From: Candidatus Omnitrophota bacterium | Lineage (GTDB): Bacteria > Omnitrophota > Gorgyraeia > Zapsychrales > Zapsychraceae | Reading direction: 5' to 3' | Assembly (NCBI GenBank): GCA_018399915.1 | Contig: JAGYNW010000082.1 | Location: 1 to 8,507, forward strand | Length of the DNA stretch: 8,507 nucleotides | In this document: piece by piece, positions 5,781 through 8,507 of the stretch | How positions within the stretch are numbered: the first letter of the stretch is position 1 | Layout of the letters: the number at the start of each line of letters is the position of its first letter | Notes under the pieces: generated by a model | What the model was told of the DNA's origin: nothing | Database searches by the model: none | The model's input: the letters and a program-made list of their open reading frames with translations, nothing else | Translations under genes and position numbers: made by a program

Positions 5781-7613
5781 ATGTGTGGCATAATCGGATA
5801 TGTTGGTGAGCGGCAAGCGGATCATGTTTTGATCAATGGTCTGAAGAAACTGGAGTATAGAGGTTATGACTCAAGCGGTGTCGGAATTATTTCTTCCCGG
5901 ACAGGCAAGTTGGTCGTTCGCAAGATCCATGGAAAGATCCAGAATTTAGAAGAGTTATTAAAAAAAAGCCCTTTGGATAAGGGCACTATCGGTATCTCCC
6001 ATACCCGTTGGGCCACGCATGGAGCGCCCAACCGTGTCAATTCCCATCCTCACGCGGATTGTTCCAAGAAATTTCTTGTTGTCCATAATGGGATTATAGA
6101 AAATTATCAAATCTTGAAGGATCAATTGAAGAAGCGAGGGCATAAATTCCGGTCTGATACAGATACGGAGGTGATCGCGCACATGATTGAAGAGTGTTAT
6201 CATGGCGATTTTTTAACAGCGTTCAGAAAGGTCATAAGCCAGCTGGAAGGCGCGTTCGCTCTCGGCATCATTACGCAGATGCATCCGGAAACGCTTTACG
6301 CCGCGCGGGTTGGTTCTCCCCTGATCATCGGCGTCGGTAAGAATGAAAATTATATAGCCTCGGATGTGCCGGCCATCCTTGATATGACAGACCGCATTAT
6401 TTACCTTAAAGATGGACAGATGGCAGCGATCACCAAAGATAAGGTGGATGTCTTTACCTTTAAAGGCAAGCGGATGCGACCCAAAGTTGATAAAATTAAT
6501 TATAGTGTGGATGCCGTGCAAAAACAGGGGTTCGCGCATTTTATGTTAAAAGAGATTCATGAGCAACCTAAAGTCTTTGAACAAATGATCAAGACCCGGA
6601 TCAAAGGAAAAAAGATTATTCTTGAAGGAATAGGGCTTACCGAAAAGCAGATCAAGGGAATTGACCGCATATTTATCGTTGCTTGTGGGACCGCTTATCA
6701 TGCCGGCCTGATCGGAAAATATGTGATCGAGGCGATGACGGGCATACCCGTCAATATTGATGTATCCAGTGAATTTCGTTACCGCGACCCTATCATTGAC
6801 CGGAAAACATTGATCATCCCTATAAGCCAATCCGGCGAAACCGCGGATACTTTAGCCGCGGTAAAAGAGGCGAGGGATAAAGGCGCAAAGGTGATCTCGA
6901 TCTGTAATGTTGTTGGTTCCTCCTTGGTGCGTGTTTCCGATGGAGTGCTTTATACCCACGCGGGACCGGAAATAGGGGTCGCCTCGACCAAGGCCTATGT
7001 CGCCCAGCTGGGCATGTTGTATTTACTGGCTTTGAAGCTTTCGGCATACCATATGAGGATCTCTTCAAGGGAGAGGCAAAAGATCCTTGGTGATTTCAAA
7101 AAGGTCCCGTTTTTGTATCGCAGCATTTTGAAAACGAAACATTCGGTTCTGAACATTGCCAAAAAGAATTCACATTTTGGCTGTTTTCTGTATTTGGGAA
7201 GGAACGTGAATTATCCATCGGCTCTTGAAGGGGCCTTGAAGTTAAAGGAGATTTCCTATATTCCTGCCGAGGGCTATGCGGCCGGAGAGATGAAACACGG
7301 GCCGATCGCTCTGATCGATGAATACCGCGCGGTTGTCTGTATCTCTCCGCAATCGGAAATCTATGAGAAAATGATCTCCAATATGCAGGAAATCCGGGCC
7401 CGCAAGGGTAAAATAATCGCGATAGCGACGAAAGGTGATATGTCTATAAAGAAGCATGCGAATTTTATTATTTATGTGCCTGTAATCCAGGAGATCTTGT
7501 CGCCGCTTTTAGTGGCCTTGCCTTTACAATTGCTGGCTTATTATATATCTGTTCAATTAGGGTGTGACGTTGACCAGCCCAGGAATCTAGCCAAATCTGT
7601 AACGGTTGAATAA
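5781..7613 (+). CDS. glmS: Glutamine--fructose-6-phosphate aminotransferase (isomerizing)
   Basis: GlmS converts fructose 6-phosphate and glutamine to glucosamine 6-phosphate, the entry step to UDP-GlcNAc for peptidoglycan and lipopolysaccharide. The 610 residues match the family (about 609). The N-terminal class II glutaminase domain starts MCGIIGYVG, with Cys2 as the N-terminal nucleophile once Met is removed, which fixes the start codon. HTRWATHG (74-81), HNGIIENY (102-109) and SDTDTE (125-130) complete the glutamine site. Two SIS domains follow: the sugar-phosphate loop SQSGETADT (349-357), and the isomerase residues Glu490 (in LKLKEISY), His506 (in KHGP) and Lys605 (in the terminal AKSVTVE). 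All are intact. No Shine-Dalgarno precedes the ATG, and the 62-base gap is too short for a glmS ribozyme. rsmI follows after 27 bases. Confidence 0.97.
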   Translation: MCGIIGYVGERQADHVLINGLKKLEYRGYDSSGVGIISSRTGKLVVRKIHGKIQNLEELLKKSPLDKGTIGISHTRWATHGAPNRVNSHPHADCSKKFLVVHNGIIENYQILKDQLKKRGHKFRSDTDTEVIAHMIEECYHGDFLTAFRKVISQLEGAFALGIITQMHPETLYAARVGSPLIIGVGKNENYIASDVPAILDMTDRIIYLKDGQMAAITKDKVDVFTFKGKRMRPKVDKINYSVDAVQKQGFAHFMLKEIHEQPKVFEQMIKTRIKGKKIILEGIGLTEKQIKGIDRIFIVACGTAYHAGLIGKYVIEAMTGIPVNIDVSSEFRYRDPIIDRKTLIIPISQSGETADTLAAVKEARDKGAKVISICNVVGSSLVRVSDGVLYTHAGPEIGVASTKAYVAQLGMLYLLALKLSAYHMRISSRERQKILGDFKKVPFLYRSILKTKHSVLNIAKKNSHFGCFLYLGRNVNYPSALEGALKLKEISYIPAEGYAAGEMKHGPIALIDEYRAVVCISPQSEIYEKMISNMQEIRARKGKIIAIATKGDMSIKKHANFIIYVPVIQEILSPLLVALPLQLLAYYISVQLGCDVDQPRNLAKSVTVE

Positions 7614-7640
7614 AAACGAATTCTATAAAATTAATTCCCC

Positions 7641-8336
7641 ATGCTCTACATCGTATCTACGCCTATAGGAAATCTCGGAGATATCACATTCCGCGCTGTT
7701 GAAACATTAAAAAATGTTGATTTGATCGCTTCAGAAGATACCCGTCATACCCGTATTTTGACAAATCATTACGGGATTGAAACGCCTCTGACCAGCTATT
7801 TTGAGCATAATAAGATCAAGAAAGCAGACCGATTGGTGCGATTGCTTAAGGAAGGCCGGGATATTGCGCTGGTCACAGACGCAGGCACGCCCGGGATCAG
7901 TGACCCCGGCTATCGGCTGATCCGTTTAGCCAAAGACAATGATATCACGGTTACTGTCATCCCCGGCGCTTGCGCTTTGGTGGCGGCCTTGACCTTATCC
8001 GGACTCGCTTCACACAGTTTCATCTTTGAAGCTTTTCTTCCGGTCAAGTCCGGCGCCAGGAAGAAAAAATTGTCCGGTTTTCTCAAGGAGTCACGGGTGA
8101 TTATATTTTATGAATCTCCGCACCGTATTTGTAAGACACTGGCGGATATTGTCGAAGTTTTAGAAGATCCTTTTATGGTGTGCGCAAGGGAGATCACCAA
8201 AAAGTTCGAAGAAGTTATTGAGGGCCGGGCCAGTCAACTGCTAACCCGTTTTTCGCAAGGCAAACCCAAGGGGGAAATGGTCTTGCTTGTGCAACCAAGC
8301 TGTATTGAAAAGAAAAAGGAGGCACGGTTTAAATGA
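7641..8336 (+). CDS. rsmI: 16S rRNA (cytidine-1402-2'-O)-methyltransferase RsmI
   Basis: RsmI 2'-O-methylates C1402 of 16S rRNA in the P-site region of the small subunit, using S-adenosylmethionine, and belongs to the tetrapyrrole methylase fold. All family motifs are present: STPIGNLGDIT (6-16), SEDTRHTRIL (31-40), DAGTPGISDPG (80-90), the cofactor loop PGACALVAAL (108-117), FYESPHR (156-162) and AREITKKFEE (182-191), ending at EMVLLVQP. At 231 residues it lacks the roughly 50-residue C-terminal region of the E. coli enzyme (about 286), as many short-form RsmI proteins do. No Shine-Dalgarno is seen before the ATG, which is placed 27 bases after glmS and begins exactly at the conserved N-terminus. 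The stop overlaps the next gene's start (ATGA). Confidence 0.95.
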   Translation: MLYIVSTPIGNLGDITFRAVETLKNVDLIASEDTRHTRILTNHYGIETPLTSYFEHNKIKKADRLVRLLKEGRDIALVTDAGTPGISDPGYRLIRLAKDNDITVTVIPGACALVAALTLSGLASHSFIFEAFLPVKSGARKKKLSGFLKESRVIIFYESPHRICKTLADIVEVLEDPFMVCAREITKKFEEVIEGRASQLLTRFSQGKPKGEMVLLVQPSCIEKKKEARFK

Positions 8337-8507
8337 ATTTGATCGATTATGGTTTTCAACATTCAAACCTTTTTATCCATATGCCGCTTTTTGATGAGAT
8401 TTTTTATTTGGGGCATCGCGAAGGCAAGGTCCGTCAGTATAAAGCCATACGCGAGGAGCAGGAATGTTGTATTCTCGCGTTGAACGTCATCCGTAAAGAT
8501 GAAAAGA
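8333..8507 (+). CDS. Unrecognised protein, N-terminal part (runs off the window)
   Basis: An open frame starts at the ATG overlapping the rsmI stop codon (ATGA at 8333-8336) and stays open for 58 codons to the window edge. AAGGAGG (8316-8322), ten bases upstream and inside the end of rsmI, supports both translation and coupling to rsmI. The visible sequence begins MNLIDYGFQHSNLFIHMP and is rich in aromatic and charged residues, with a Cys-Cys pair near residues 47-48. It has no signal peptide or membrane segment, so it is likely cytosolic. I do not recognise the family. Its operon position next to rsmI hints at a link with RNA or envelope metabolism, but that is only context. Confidence 0.6.
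   Translation, partial: MNLIDYGFQHSNLFIHMPLFDEIFYLGHREGKVRQYKAIREEQECCILALNVIRKDEK

Overview
The window is ordinary bacterial chromosome from a Gram-negative-type organism. It holds a lipoprotein with a lipobox, a Sec-exported small protein, a membrane-anchored thiol-disulfide protein and peptidoglycan-precursor enzymes. Base composition is moderate and gene order does not match the well-known model genomes. The mix (a divergent bL27, a long-form TrmB, a pilin-like tail at the left edge) would fit an uncultured candidate phylum such as Omnitrophota, but this is a weak inference from style and not a demonstration. I see no tRNA, rRNA, insertion sequence, CRISPR array or phage gene.

Layout. 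Bases 1-90 are probably the C-terminal end of a Thr/Gly-rich, pilin-like protein. A small secreted protein with MORN-type repeats follows (158-547). It converges on a minus-strand uppP gene (570-1364) for undecaprenyl-diphosphate phosphatase. A 236-base spacer (1365-1600) separates uppP from a rightward run: a GuaD-type deaminase (1601-2077), an unrecognised four-helix membrane protein (2118-2723), a DUF3192/OmlA-like lipoprotein (2814-3260) and a long-form TrmB tRNA m7G46 methyltransferase (3279-4223). A candidate extended -10 promoter then precedes a membrane-anchored DsbA-like protein (4337-5203), which ends at a clear intrinsic terminator (5224-5264).

The next unit starts at a good sigma-70-type promoter (5299-5327). 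It has a leader of about 130 bases, then a divergent bL27-family protein with a near-perfect Shine-Dalgarno (5467-5718), glmS (5781-7613), rsmI (7641-8336) and an unrecognised gene that overlaps the rsmI stop and runs off the window (8333-8507). Spacing is tight and no terminator is visible, so the unit may be one operon joining ribosome function (bL27, the 16S rRNA methyltransferase RsmI) with amino-sugar supply for the cell envelope (GlmS). UppP elsewhere in the window serves the same envelope pathway by recycling the lipid carrier.

No clearly new multi-gene system is visible. The points most worth a second look are the bL27-like protein, which departs from the family in its N-terminal tail and central loop; its leader, which can form two mutually exclusive pairings next to the ribosome binding site; and the TrmB whose usual FPDPWPK motif reads FPCPWPK, replacing the aspartate regarded as catalytic.
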